Virus record (IMG/VR): IMGVR_UViG_3300037230_000038
Span: 1 to 29,754 of that record
Source of the DNA: a virus
Strand: one strand, 5' to 3'
Length of the DNA: 29,754 nucleotides
Below, piece after piece: positions 7,089-15,049 of this stretch. The first letter of the stretch is position 1, and each line of letters begins with the position of its first letter. A program made the translations under genes and the position numbers. The notes beneath the pieces are model-generated. The model worked only from the letters and a program-made list of their open reading frames with translations. It was not told the DNA's origin and ran no database searches.

Positions 7089-9290
7089 GTGTCCACCCCC
7101 GATCCCAAAGAAATCCGCGACTGCTACCAGGACTACCGCGACGCCTGGCGCGAGATCCGCGACGAAGCCGCAGAAGATATGCGCGCCATCTCGACCGAAG
7201 GTCCGTGGACCCAGGAAGACCGCGACGCGCGCAAAGGCTCCGGCCGCCCCTGCATCCACCTCGACCAGTTGAATCAGTTTCTCGCCCAGATCAACGGCAA
7301 CGTCCGCAAATCGAAGCGTGCCATCAAGGCGATTCCCAAAGGCAATGGTGCCAACGACCAGGATGCGCAGAAACGTTCGGCGGCGATCATGGGGATCGAG
7401 GAGCGATCGCAGGCCCAGCCGATTTATCTGGGCGCGTTTCAGTCGATGACGGAACGTTCCTATGGCTTTGCCGTGATCCGCACCGAGTACAAGGACGACT
7501 CCAGCTTCGACCAGGAAATTCTCATCAAGCCGATCGCGAATCCCGACACGGTTCTGCTCTCGCCTTATTACACCCAGCCCTCCGCATCGGACGTGAAAGA
7601 CGGCTTCCTGCTCGAACTGATTCCGAAAACACAATTCAAACGGCTCTATCCCAAAGCGCGTGTGACCGACTTCGGCGATCAGGATTTAAACGACTCCACG
7701 ATCACCGACTGGATCAAAGACAAATACGTGCAGCGCGGCGAGTACTGGAAGGTGCAATCGAGCTTTAAGACTCTGTTGCTGGTCGAGACCGAAAAAGGCC
7801 CGGTCATCTTCGACGAAGAGGAATGGAAAGCCGCCAAGGCCTCTGGGTTGTCGGGAGAAGTTAAGCGCGATCGCAAAGTCGAAATCCCCAAAGTCTTTCA
7901 GTACATGACCAACGGCCTGGAAATTCTTGACGAGGTTCCCTGGGACGGCAGCCGCATCCCGATTGTTTCCTGCCTGGGTCCGGAGCGCTGGACCACCGAA
8001 GGCGGCATCGCCAAGCGGCAGTTGCTTTCGATGGTGAGATTCGCCCGCGATCCCCAGATGCTGCTCGATTATTTTGCCAGCGGCGAATGCGAGGAAGCCG
8101 GTCAGATTCCGAAAGCTCCATTCGTGGGCGCGGTGGGGCAGTTTGAAACCGATAAAGAAGCGTGGGACGAGGTCACAAAAGTTCCGCATGCTTATCTGCA
8201 GTACGACATCGTGCTCGACTCCGGCGGCAATCAGGCTCCCGCGCCTTCTCGTCCGCAGTGGGTGCCGAATTTCCAAACCTGGGAGATCGCGAAAGAAGCC
8301 GCCATCCGCGCCATTCAGGCAGGCATGGGCATCAGCCCCCTGCCCGACGCCGCCCAGCGTAGGAATCAGAAATCCGGCGTGGCACTCGAAAAGATCGACG
8401 ACATGATCTCGCTCGGCAGCTTCCCCTTCATCGACCGCTACGAAAACGGCTTCCTGCACAATCTGGGCTGGCAGTTGAATGAGCTGATCACCCCGATCAT
8501 CGACACCCAGCGTGATATGCCGATCTCGCAGCCCGATGGCAAGCGCTCGACCATGCAGCTGGTGGGAAACACCTCGCACCCGCTCAGGGAAGACGGCTCT
8601 TACGAAGTGCAGGGTCTCGACGAAGGCCATCTGCACACCGGCAAAGGTGAATTCGATGTGACGCTTTCTACCGGCCCGTCGCAGGAATCGGAACGCCAGG
8701 AGCAGGATGAGTTCGTCGATACCCTGATCGAAAATATCGCTACCCTTCCCCAGCCCGGAACTCCGGCGGCGAAAGTGTTCGCGCTCGGCATCCGCATGCG
8801 GCCCACGCTGGGACCGATCGGCCAGCAGATCGCGGATGTCTTCGATCCGCCGCCCGCCGATCCCAACATGCCGCCGCAGGCCCAGGCCGCTATTCAACAG
8901 TTGCAAGGGCTACTCCAGGCGGCGCAAACCGAAAACTCCGCGTTGCACATGGAGCGCGCCGGAAAAGTTCTCGAACAGCAGACCAAGTTGATCATGCAGC
9001 AGATGAAGGAAGACGGCGACAACCAGCGGGCACAACTGGCGAACGACATCAAGGTGCTGATCGCGGAGATCACCGCGAAGTCGCAGCACACACAGCAGGA
9101 GCAACAGATGTACGAAACCTTCTGGAAAGAAAATCACGGCGCGGCCCACGAAGCTGGATTACAGGCGATGGAGCACCAGCACGACGCGCAACAGACCGAC
9201 CAGAAGATCGCACTGGCGCAGGCTATGGCGCCGGCGGATCAGCCGGGCGCGCAAGGGCAGCCGCAGCCCCAAGGATCACCACAAGTTTAG
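7089..9290 (+). CDS. P22-like portal protein
   Basis: This 733-residue protein is close in length to the P22 portal (725 residues) and lies at the equivalent gene position, upstream of scaffold and coat. The portal dodecamer forms the vertex through which DNA is packaged and ejected. Typical features are the acidic/aromatic N-terminus (CYQDYRDAWREIRDEA), the conserved GRPCIHLDQLNQF region at about 52-64 and a central block ending QRRNQKSGVALEKI (about 421-434). The C-terminal 150 residues are Gln/Ala-rich and predicted helical, like the P22 portal barrel. The start is GTG, with no clear ribosome-binding site. Confidence 0.9.
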   Translation: MSTPDPKEIRDCYQDYRDAWREIRDEAAEDMRAISTEGPWTQEDRDARKGSGRPCIHLDQLNQFLAQINGNVRKSKRAIKAIPKGNGANDQDAQKRSAAIMGIEERSQAQPIYLGAFQSMTERSYGFAVIRTEYKDDSSFDQEILIKPIANPDTVLLSPYYTQPSASDVKDGFLLELIPKTQFKRLYPKARVTDFGDQDLNDSTITDWIKDKYVQRGEYWKVQSSFKTLLLVETEKGPVIFDEEEWKAAKASGLSGEVKRDRKVEIPKVFQYMTNGLEILDEVPWDGSRIPIVSCLGPERWTTEGGIAKRQLLSMVRFARDPQMLLDYFASGECEEAGQIPKAPFVGAVGQFETDKEAWDEVTKVPHAYLQYDIVLDSGGNQAPAPSRPQWVPNFQTWEIAKEAAIRAIQAGMGISPLPDAAQRRNQKSGVALEKIDDMISLGSFPFIDRYENGFLHNLGWQLNELITPIIDTQRDMPISQPDGKRSTMQLVGNTSHPLREDGSYEVQGLDEGHLHTGKGEFDVTLSTGPSQESERQEQDEFVDTLIENIATLPQPGTPAAKVFALGIRMRPTLGPIGQQIADVFDPPPADPNMPPQAQAAIQQLQGLLQAAQTENSALHMERAGKVLEQQTKLIMQQMKEDGDNQRAQLANDIKVLIAEITAKSQHTQQEQQMYETFWKENHGAAHEAGLQAMEHQHDAQQTDQKIALAQAMAPADQPGAQGQPQPQGSPQV

Positions 9291-9353
9291 AAGCACCTCC
9301 CGCGCCGCCGGTCCCGCGTCACATCCGGCACTCAAACACCAAAAAGGTAACCC

Positions 9354-10481
9354 ATGAAAACAGTCAGTGAAGAATCGGCCTCGGCAGCCGAACTCGAAAC
9401 TCCGCATTCGATGGATGAAGCGATGGAAACCGGCTTCCTGCCGGACGATGAACACTATCGCCTCACCGGAGAATTCAAGTCAGAAAAAACGGACGCCTCG
9501 GCAGCGGCTACCAAAAAAGAAAATCCGTCAGAGAAGCCGGGCGCTTCGGCAGCGTCCACCGAAGAAAAAGACGAGTCAGAGATCGATGACGCCTCGGCAG
9601 CGTCCTCCAGTAAAGCCGCGGCCTCGGAAACCGCAAAATCGCAGAACGAAGGAAGAAAAGAGAACCGCTGGCAAAAACGCGAACGCGAGCTGAAGGAACT
9701 GCGCGAAGAAAACGCGCGTCTGAAATCGCAATCGTCTCAGCCGCAACAACGCAGTGAACCCCAGCAGCCCTCGCAAGCTGCTACCGAGACGAAAGCGAAA
9801 GCCGCGCCCAAGCCCAAGATCGACGACGTCGACGCCAAAACCGGAAAGCCACTCTATAAAAACTTCGCGGAGTACGAAGACGCCAAGGATGCGTGGCTGA
9901 AAACGGAAACCCTCCGGGAATGGCAGGAGACGCAGGCCAAGACGCAGCAGCTCACCGAGCAGCAGCAGCGGGAGCGCGAGATCGGCCAGAGTCTCACCAA
10001 GAAGTTCGAACCGGTGCGCGCCAAATACGCCGACTTCGACAAAGTCGCACTGAATGAGAACCTGACGATTCCTAAAGGTTCGGTGACCGAGCTTTTCTTG
10101 CTCGATTCCGACCATGCCGGCGAAGTGCTCTATCACCTCGGCCAGCATCCGGAGATCCTCGGGAGTTTCTACGCCAATCACGATCCCAAAACCGGTAAGT
10201 TCACGAGTCTCATCACTCCCCAGCGCCAGTTCCGCAAGCTGATGGAGATCGAGGCCTCACTCACCGGCAGTTTGGGATCGGGTACGGGCGCGAACGGCGA
10301 CGACAAATCTTCCTCTTCCTCTGCAAAACCCGTCACCCAGGCTTCTCGGCCGCCGCACCAGGTTTCCGGTAAGGGAACCGTTTCCAAAGATGCGGTCGAG
10401 CAAGCCCTAGACGATGGCGACTTCGAGACCTACCAGCGCGCGCAAAACGCGAAGGAGCTCGCCCGCCTGAAGAAAAAATAG
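9354..10481 (+). CDS. Capsid scaffolding protein
   Basis: This 375-residue protein lies between portal and coat genes, where P22-type phages encode scaffold. The first third is disordered and Ser/Ala/Glu-rich with a 16-residue periodic DASAA/GASAA unit. A basic coiled coil follows (about 103-128, KRERELKELREENARL), then a segment around 157-170 (DVDAKTGKPLYKNF), and a Lys-rich C-terminal helix (AKELARLKKK). In P22 the C-terminal basic helix-turn-helix of gp8 binds coat protein; the basic tail here fits this. AAGG precedes the ATG by six bases. Confidence 0.8.
   Translation: MKTVSEESASAAELETPHSMDEAMETGFLPDDEHYRLTGEFKSEKTDASAAATKKENPSEKPGASAASTEEKDESEIDDASAASSSKAAASETAKSQNEGRKENRWQKRERELKELREENARLKSQSSQPQQRSEPQQPSQAATETKAKAAPKPKIDDVDAKTGKPLYKNFAEYEDAKDAWLKTETLREWQETQAKTQQLTEQQQREREIGQSLTKKFEPVRAKYADFDKVALNENLTIPKGSVTELFLLDSDHAGEVLYHLGQHPEILGSFYANHDPKTGKFTSLITPQRQFRKLMEIEASLTGSLGSGTGANGDDKSSSSSAKPVTQASRPPHQVSGKGTVSKDAVEQALDDGDFETYQRAQNAKELARLKKK
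9492..9605 (+). repeat. 48-base periodic coding repeat in the scaffold gene
   Basis: Three units start at 9492, 9540 and 9588, exactly 48 bases apart. Each begins with a Gly/Asp-Ala-Ser-Ala-Ala block encoded by near-identical bases (GCCTCGGCAGCG or GCTTCGGCAGCG). The remainder of each unit is variable and acidic. This indicates past in-frame duplication in a disordered region. Confidence 0.7.
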
Positions 10482-10491
10482 CGAGGAAACC

Positions 10492-11754
10492 GTGGCCAAC
10501 TTATTTCTGAACACCTCGTGGATCTCCATGGAGGTGTTGCGCAATCTCAAGAACGCTCTGAAGATTGCCGAATACTTCAATCACGACTGGGAAAAAGACT
10601 ACGAAAAGGCGTGGGCCGTCGGCACCACGATTCAGGTCAAATTCCCGCAACAGTTCACCATCCGGAACGGACTCGGATATAACCCGCAAGGCATCAACCG
10701 CATTTCGACCACGATTTCCCTGGACGAGCCCTTCGGCATCGACTTCCAGTGGGATGATTACGAAGCTGCGGTGAAAGCCGAGCGATCGGAAGAGGAAATT
10801 CGCGAACAGTACCTGGCTCCGGCCGGCGTGCAGCTCGCAAACGAATGGGATTCGCGCGCGGCTCTGTTCGCAAAGAACAACTGCTCGCAGATCGTGGGCT
10901 CGCTCGGCACCGATCCCACGTCTATCGTGTTTCTTGACCAGGCGCGCGCCCGGCTGCTGCAAAAAGCTGGAAGCTACCTGTCGAAGAAACGCGCTGCATT
11001 GATTTCTTCCTCGATGCAGACCAACTCCATCAACACCCCGGTGACCTCGCTCTTCCAACCGACCGATGCGATCACGGAAGCTTTTAAAGAGGGCTCGATG
11101 GGGAAGCTGAAGACCTTCGATGTCTTCGAAGAGCAGAACCTCTACTCCCACACCGCCGGAACCTGGGCGGCAACCGTCACTGTTGTCGGAGCCGGCCAGA
11201 GCGGAACTTCTCTGATCATTCAGGGCACCGCTGGCGACACGATCAAACAGGGCGACAAGTTCTCGATCGCCAATGTGAACTTCGTCAACCCGCGCTCGCG
11301 GCGTCCACCCGGCCCGCTGACTCCGCAAACCTTCACCTCGACGCAGGATTTCACGCTGACCGGTGGAGACGACACCATCACCATGCTGCCCGCGATCTAT
11401 GGGCCGGACGCGAACAGCCCGGACGGACACAGCCAGTATCAGAACGTGGATGCTCTGCCGGCAAATGGCGCGGCGCTCACGCTGTGGCCTGGTACAGCGA
11501 ATCCGAACGGTGCAGTTGGAACGGTCGGACTGGCGATGACCCCGATGGCCTTCGCCATCGTCGGCATGCGCTTCTATCTGCCGAAGGCGGTCGAAGCCCG
11601 TTCGCAGGCGGAAGACAAGGCCACCGGAATCCCGGTGCGCTTCGTGAAAGCCTGGGACGCCTACCACTCATTGCAGATCAACCGCTTCGATACGGTCGGC
11701 GGATTCGGCAACCTCTACCAGGACAACGCTTGCGTTGGACTGCTGGGAGCCTAA
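10492..11754 (+). CDS. P22-type major capsid (coat) protein
   Basis: This 420-residue protein matches the P22 coat family in size (P22 gp5 is 430) and position after scaffold. It forms the HK97-fold icosahedral shell. The N-terminus MANLFLNTSWISMEVLRNL is typical of the family, followed by a helix (ALKIAEYFNHDWEKDY) and the ISLDEPFGIDFQWDD segment near residue 75. A Gly/Ser/Thr-rich central part (about 210-330) could hold the inserted domain that P22-like coats carry. The start is GTG with GAGG eight bases upstream. There is no signal peptide, in contrast to the next gene. Confidence 0.9.
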   Translation: MANLFLNTSWISMEVLRNLKNALKIAEYFNHDWEKDYEKAWAVGTTIQVKFPQQFTIRNGLGYNPQGINRISTTISLDEPFGIDFQWDDYEAAVKAERSEEEIREQYLAPAGVQLANEWDSRAALFAKNNCSQIVGSLGTDPTSIVFLDQARARLLQKAGSYLSKKRAALISSSMQTNSINTPVTSLFQPTDAITEAFKEGSMGKLKTFDVFEEQNLYSHTAGTWAATVTVVGAGQSGTSLIIQGTAGDTIKQGDKFSIANVNFVNPRSRRPPGPLTPQTFTSTQDFTLTGGDDTITMLPAIYGPDANSPDGHSQYQNVDALPANGAALTLWPGTANPNGAVGTVGLAMTPMAFAIVGMRFYLPKAVEARSQAEDKATGIPVRFVKAWDAYHSLQINRFDTVGGFGNLYQDNACVGLLGA

Positions 11755-11818
11755 AAGGAGAGTCCCGCAAGTACTACACATTTGTATAGCTGTTTGCAGT
11801 GCACGGGACACAAAAACC

Positions 11819-12766
11819 ATGAAAAATACTCTGAAAACTTCGCTGATTCTCTGTGGTTTGCTCCTGGCGGCTTCGATGTCGTTCGCGCAAACTATTGTTT
11901 CGCACACCACGCTGTCGGCTGCGATCACTTCGACCAACTCGCAGGCGAACACCTTCCGGCTCACCTCGACCACGGGCATCGTTGCCAACTCGACGATGCT
12001 CTACCTCGACGGCGAAGCGGATTTCGTGAACGCCGTAACTTCGACCACGGTTTCGGTGACGCGTGGCCAGCCCACTTCCCGTGTTTCGACGCACCTGAGT
12101 GGCACCCTAGTCTGGTTCGGCCCTCCGTCTGAGTTCTACTTTCAGAATCCGGTCGGCTATCCCAGCGGCAGCTGCACCCGCAGTCAGTCCAGCGTTCTCC
12201 CTTACATCGACGTGAACAATTCGATCATCTCGGATTGCCTGGGCGGCGTGTGGGTGAACGGCATCACCACTCCGCTGACGCCGACGGTGATTTACTCTCC
12301 GCCTTCGGGCGGATCGGTGTTGACCGGGGTCGGAACCTCGACCACGACCACCAACACCAGCATGTACTGCTCGGAGATCGATCTGCCCTTCAATAAACTG
12401 TTGACCGGCCTTCGCGCTCTGAATGGTACGGCGGTCGGCAATGGCAATCGGCTGGTGGTGCTCTACGATGCGGCGGGGAATCTGCTCGCCAACAGCGCCA
12501 CGGCGGGAGCGGCTACGGCAAATGCCAGCACTTACCAGAGCTACGCCTTCACCTCGCAGTACTTTGCGGTGGGACCGGCTCGGTACTTCGGGTGCTCGCA
12601 GGCCGCGAATAGCTCCGACTCGCTGAATCTGGTCGTGACGGCGGATGGCAACGCTGGGCTTCTGACCCAAATTTACACGGGACAGACGTTCGGCACCATT
12701 CCCACCACCATCACCCCTTCCGCCGCTTACACCACGGCGCAGGGGCCGTATTTCGCGTTCTACTAA
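11819..12766 (+). CDS. Signal-peptide-bearing coat-adjacent structural protein
   Basis: Starting at ATG 11819 the 315-residue product has a clear Sec signal peptide: basic MKNTLK, a hydrophobic core (ILCGLLLAA) and a cleavage-like SFAQ-T at about residue 24. The mature N-terminal domain (TTGIVANSTMLYLDGEADFV, then STTVSVTRGQPTSR) resembles a beta-rich module common beside coat genes in environmental phages. The C-terminal half is beta-rich and Gly/Ala/Ser-heavy, perhaps carbohydrate- or surface-binding. The mature chain has four Cys. A minor capsid or decoration role would fit the position, but the signal peptide points to export. A terminator follows the gene. Confidence 0.75.
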   Translation: MKNTLKTSLILCGLLLAASMSFAQTIVSHTTLSAAITSTNSQANTFRLTSTTGIVANSTMLYLDGEADFVNAVTSTTVSVTRGQPTSRVSTHLSGTLVWFGPPSEFYFQNPVGYPSGSCTRSQSSVLPYIDVNNSIISDCLGGVWVNGITTPLTPTVIYSPPSGGSVLTGVGTSTTTTNTSMYCSEIDLPFNKLLTGLRALNGTAVGNGNRLVVLYDAAGNLLANSATAGAATANASTYQSYAFTSQYFAVGPARYFGCSQAANSSDSLNLVVTADGNAGLLTQIYTGQTFGTIPTTITPSAAYTTAQGPYFAFY

Positions 12767-12775
12767 GTTGATCCG

Positions 12776-12810
12776 GGAGCGCGGTCGAACCTGGCTGCGC
12801 TCCTGATTTT
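12776..12810 (+). terminator. Intrinsic terminator after the coat operon
   Basis: GGAGCGCGGTC (12776-12786) pairs with GGCTGCGCTCC (12793-12803), an 11-bp stem with two G-U pairs and a 6-base loop, followed by TGATTTT. It lies nine bases after the stop of the secreted coat-adjacent gene and would limit transcription from the highly expressed capsid block. Confidence 0.75.
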
Positions 12811-12816
12811 CTCCCC

Positions 12817-13326
12817 ATGCCCCTGAACGAATCGACCGGCAAAGCCCCGCGCGAGCGTTGGCCGCTCGAATTCGATTTGACCGGCGTGCCGCGCGACACG
12901 ACGACCCGCAAACAGCTCTTAGAACAGAAACGCAATATCGAAACTCTCGAAACATTTTCCGAGGAATCTATGCCCACTGTGCAATCCGTCCGCAACAGCT
13001 TCACCGTCGATCAGCCGACCACCGATGGTCCCGCGATCACCGACATCAACAACCCGCCGCGCAGGAACTACAACCCGCGCGATGCGAAAAACGAATTCCC
13101 CAGGATGCTCTACAACCACGAAACCGGGCGCGTGCTCAAAGTGGAAAACGAAAAAGAGCAGAAGGCGGCGCTGAAACGCGGCTTCGATCTGAAGCCCTCG
13201 CCGGATCACGACTACTCGAAGGTGAGCCGTGCGGGAATCGCCGCGAAAGCCAGCTCCGAGCCGAAGCGCGAAGAGGAGATGTCGGCGGAAGAGTTGGCGG
13301 CGCTCGACGAGCAGGATGTCGGCTAA
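12817..13326 (+). CDS. Hypothetical protein in the capsid-adaptor interval, 169 aa
   Basis: This 169-residue, charged protein has a basic middle with FPRMLYNHETGRVLKVENEK (about 107-126), a segment that resembles a small conserved phage family usually found near coat genes and having the form 'PxMLYxxxGRxxxV'. The C-terminus is Glu-rich. ATG 12817 gives the full frame but lacks a ribosome-binding site. ATG 12970 has GAGGA five to six bases before it and would give a 118-residue protein that keeps the conserved part, so it may be the real start. The stop overlaps the convergent minus-strand gene in CTAA. Confidence 0.7.
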   Translation: MPLNESTGKAPRERWPLEFDLTGVPRDTTTRKQLLEQKRNIETLETFSEESMPTVQSVRNSFTVDQPTTDGPAITDINNPPRRNYNPRDAKNEFPRMLYNHETGRVLKVENEKEQKAALKRGFDLKPSPDHDYSKVSRAGIAAKASSEPKREEEMSAEELAALDEQDVG

Positions 13327-13700
13327 CTGAACGCGGCGTCGAATTTGTACACGATGTCGCACGCCATCACATCCCAGTGCCGCAAACAACGGATGCTCAC
13401 ACCGCCAATCGGATCGCGGGCGGTGTAATGATACCCAAAGCTCTCGGGCAGCGGAAGAAGTTTGTGGCAGCGCGTGAATTCTGGTCTGATTTCCGCTGCA
13501 AATTTGCGTGTCATCTCCGGCAGTACGTGAAGTAGTTCGTTGCTCTTGACTACCGCTGAAACAAAATCGCGGCGTTCGTTTTCTTTGAGCAACTCTTCCA
13601 CATACTCGAATCTACGACCATTCATCTCGTTTACGACGTGCCGCAGGAATTCCATCGTGAGTTCAGGCATCGTCAGAGTTTTCTCGTCGAGTATCGCCAC
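13323..13700 (-). CDS. Minus-strand 125-aa protein (cassette 2), unknown function
   Basis: This 125-residue protein is soluble and helical in its first half (MEFLRHVVNEM, FEYVEELLKENERRDFV) and has His/Cys/Trp residues toward the end (RCLRHWDVMACD). No known fold is recognised. It is encoded against all neighbouring genes and exactly fills the gap between plus-strand genes: its stop overlaps the left neighbour's stop by four bases (CTAA). The GTG start has no Shine-Dalgarno site; TAGACT lies six bases before it. Codon use is less GC-biased than the plus-strand genes by eye, which would fit recent acquisition. Confidence 0.7.
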   Translation of the reverse strand: MAILDEKTLTMPELTMEFLRHVVNEMNGRRFEYVEELLKENERRDFVSAVVKSNELLHVLPEMTRKFAAEIRPEFTRCHKLLPLPESFGYHYTARDPIGGVSIRCLRHWDVMACDIVYKFDAAFS

Positions 13701-13706
13701 ACCAAA

Positions 13707-13712
13707 AGTCTA
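13707..13712 (-). promoter_or_regulatory. Leaderless-type -10 element of cassette 2
   Basis: On the minus strand TAGACT is followed by six bases and then GTG. It is preceded by TGGGGT. No -35 element lies at 16-18 bases. It overlaps the leader of the plus-strand adaptor gene. Confidence 0.6.
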
Positions 13713-13717
13713 ACCCC

Positions 13718-14548
13718 ATGCCCATCGCCCCTCCAGTCAATCCCCCGGCACCCCTGAGCTACAAGGTCTACGACATCTGCAAAGATGCCCTGATCGAAAT
13801 CGGCGCGGTCGCGCCTGGCGAAGACCCGGCTCCGGATGAAGCGCAGTGGGTCTTCCGCAAATTCAACTATCTGGTGGACATCTGGCAGGCGAAACAGTTC
13901 TACGTTTTTTCCTATGCCTTCAACGTCTACACGCTGATCGCGAATCTGAATCCGCAGACTATCGGGCCGAGCGGCCTGGCAACATTCTCGACCAAAGGCC
14001 AGCCGCGCCCGGTGCGCATCGAATCGGCGAATCTGCTTTTGCAAAACGACACCACCTCGGGCCTGGTCGATCTCGCGATCAATATCCGCGACCGGCAATG
14101 GTGGGCCGCGCAGCAGGTCAAAAACATTCAGACGAATGTTCCGACCGATCTCTACTACGACCCCACTTCGCCCGATGGCTCGCTGTATTTCTGGCCGGTG
14201 TGCAACGTCTCGCGCCAGGTGCGGCTGGAAATCTGGCAGACAGTTTCGCAGTTCGTCTCGATTCAAGATCCGATCGGCGGACCAGGCGGACCCGGAACCT
14301 TGCCTCCGGCCTATCGCGCGGCGCTGATGCTCACGCTGGCGGAGATGCTGCTCTCGGGCTCGAATCGCGCACCGTCGGCCTCACTCGAAAAGAATGCGCT
14401 GCTGGCGAGAGCGGCCGTGTTTGGGAACAACACGAAGAGTCCACGCATTGCAACGCAGGACTGCGGGATGCCGCAGGCGAAGCCGAGCGGGCAGAAGCAG
14501 GATTTCAACTGGGCGTACGGGAACTATCCGGGGGGAAGGCCGCAGTGA
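13718..14548 (+). CDS. P22 gp4-like head-tail adaptor
   Basis: This 276-residue protein lies after coat and before the gp10-like gene, the position of P22 gp4, the adaptor that docks on the portal after DNA packaging. The N-terminal helical region, YDICKDALIEIGAVAPGE followed by QWVFRKFNYLVDIWQ at about 47-61, has the family pattern of 'two helices with a conserved LG, then LNxxLxxW'. Aromatic residues cluster in the middle (RQWWAAQQ, LYFWPVC). P22 gp4 is shorter (about 166 residues), so this version carries C-terminal additions. Upstream is TCTAACCCC with no ribosome-binding site. Confidence 0.8.
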   Translation: MPIAPPVNPPAPLSYKVYDICKDALIEIGAVAPGEDPAPDEAQWVFRKFNYLVDIWQAKQFYVFSYAFNVYTLIANLNPQTIGPSGLATFSTKGQPRPVRIESANLLLQNDTTSGLVDLAINIRDRQWWAAQQVKNIQTNVPTDLYYDPTSPDGSLYFWPVCNVSRQVRLEIWQTVSQFVSIQDPIGGPGGPGTLPPAYRAALMLTLAEMLLSGSNRAPSASLEKNALLARAAVFGNNTKSPRIATQDCGMPQAKPSGQKQDFNWAYGNYPGGRPQ

Positions 14549-14858
14549 GGACGGAAGGCCCGAGTCTTTCCCACGTTCCATCGGCGCGTCTCCATTCGAG
14601 TTTCTTTACCCGGAAACCCGAAGGATGCGGCGAGAAAATCTCGCGTATCACTATGGTCTCTTGCTTCGCGTTCCACTCATCTACAACCCGATTCAGTGCT
14701 TGCATGGCGCACGTGTAATTTTCGGAGAAATCGAAAGTGGATTTCGGGATCACAATCTCTTTCGGGAAGCTCCACACCCGGCCCAGCGGAATCGCATGCT
14801 CCAGGGCGATCCCGGCGATGCCAGATCCGAAGAGTGAGAGGAACGAGCGGCGGTTCAT
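14505..14858 (-). CDS. Minus-strand small protein with a Tat-like signal (cassette 3b)
   Basis: Starting at ATG 14858 the 117-residue product opens MNRRSFLSLFGSGIAGIALE: twin Arg followed by S-F-L matches the Tat core, and a weakly hydrophobic stretch follows. I reject the longer frame from 15050 because the ATG overlaps the stop of cassette 3a (ATGA), implying coupling. The mature part, VWSFPKEIVI then NRVVDEWNAK, has no metal ligands and no known fold. Tat signals are usual for folded cofactor proteins; small 'MNRRSFL' proteins are known in environmental phages without a role. The last 44 bases overlap the adaptor gene antisense. Confidence 0.7.
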   Translation of the reverse strand: MNRRSFLSLFGSGIAGIALEHAIPLGRVWSFPKEIVIPKSTFDFSENYTCAMQALNRVVDEWNAKQETIVIREIFSPHPSGFRVKKLEWRRADGTWERLGPSVLTAAFPPDSSRTPS

Positions 14859-15034
14859 GGAACGACTGGCTTTTCTTTCCGTCGATTTTGTACTTCCTGA
14901 CCGAATTGCGAGCGCGGCCACTCGAACACAAAACCAACAATCGAAATTCCCCAAAAATCTACTGTCCAGAAAAAGCCGAGTAAGTTGACGCCCCAACAGG
15001 TCGCATTCGGCTTCCACTGATTCCAAATTCTCAT
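14855..15034 (-). CDS. Minus-strand 59-aa membrane protein (cassette 3a)
   Basis: Read on the minus strand from ATG 15034, this gives 59 residues: a short basic start (MRIWNQWKP), a Trp/Phe-rich hydrophobic stretch (about 13-38, including NLLGFFW and ISIVGFVFEW) and a charged tail (VQNRRKEKPVVP). One or two membrane passes are likely. It overlaps the Tat-signal gene by four bases and so would share its message. A leaderless-type TAGAAT lies six bases upstream of its ATG. Function unknown; together the pair suggests an envelope-acting moron. Confidence 0.65.
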   Translation of the reverse strand: MRIWNQWKPNATCWGVNLLGFFWTVDFWGISIVGFVFEWPRSQFGQEVQNRRKEKPVVP

Positions 15035-15040
15035 GGAGAC

Positions 15041-15046
15041 ATTCTA
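15041..15046 (-). promoter_or_regulatory. Leaderless-type -10 element of cassette 3
   Basis: On the minus strand TAGAAT is followed by six bases and then ATG of the 59-aa gene. The TGGG context of the other cassettes is not conserved here (GCATTGC precedes). It abuts the ATG of the gp10-like gene on the other strand. Confidence 0.55.
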
Positions 15047-15049
15047 GCA

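Noticed and set aside
7686-8906. 406-aa minus-strand open frame
   Set aside because: It is antisense to the portal gene, whose family match is strong.
10501-11667. 388-aa minus-strand open frame
   Set aside because: It is antisense to the coat gene and Arg/His-rich without motifs.
11755-11818. GTCCCG/CGGGAC inverted repeat before the secreted coat-adjacent gene
   Set aside because: The arms are only six bases with a loop of about 35 bases and no T-run, so it is too weak to call a terminator or regulator.
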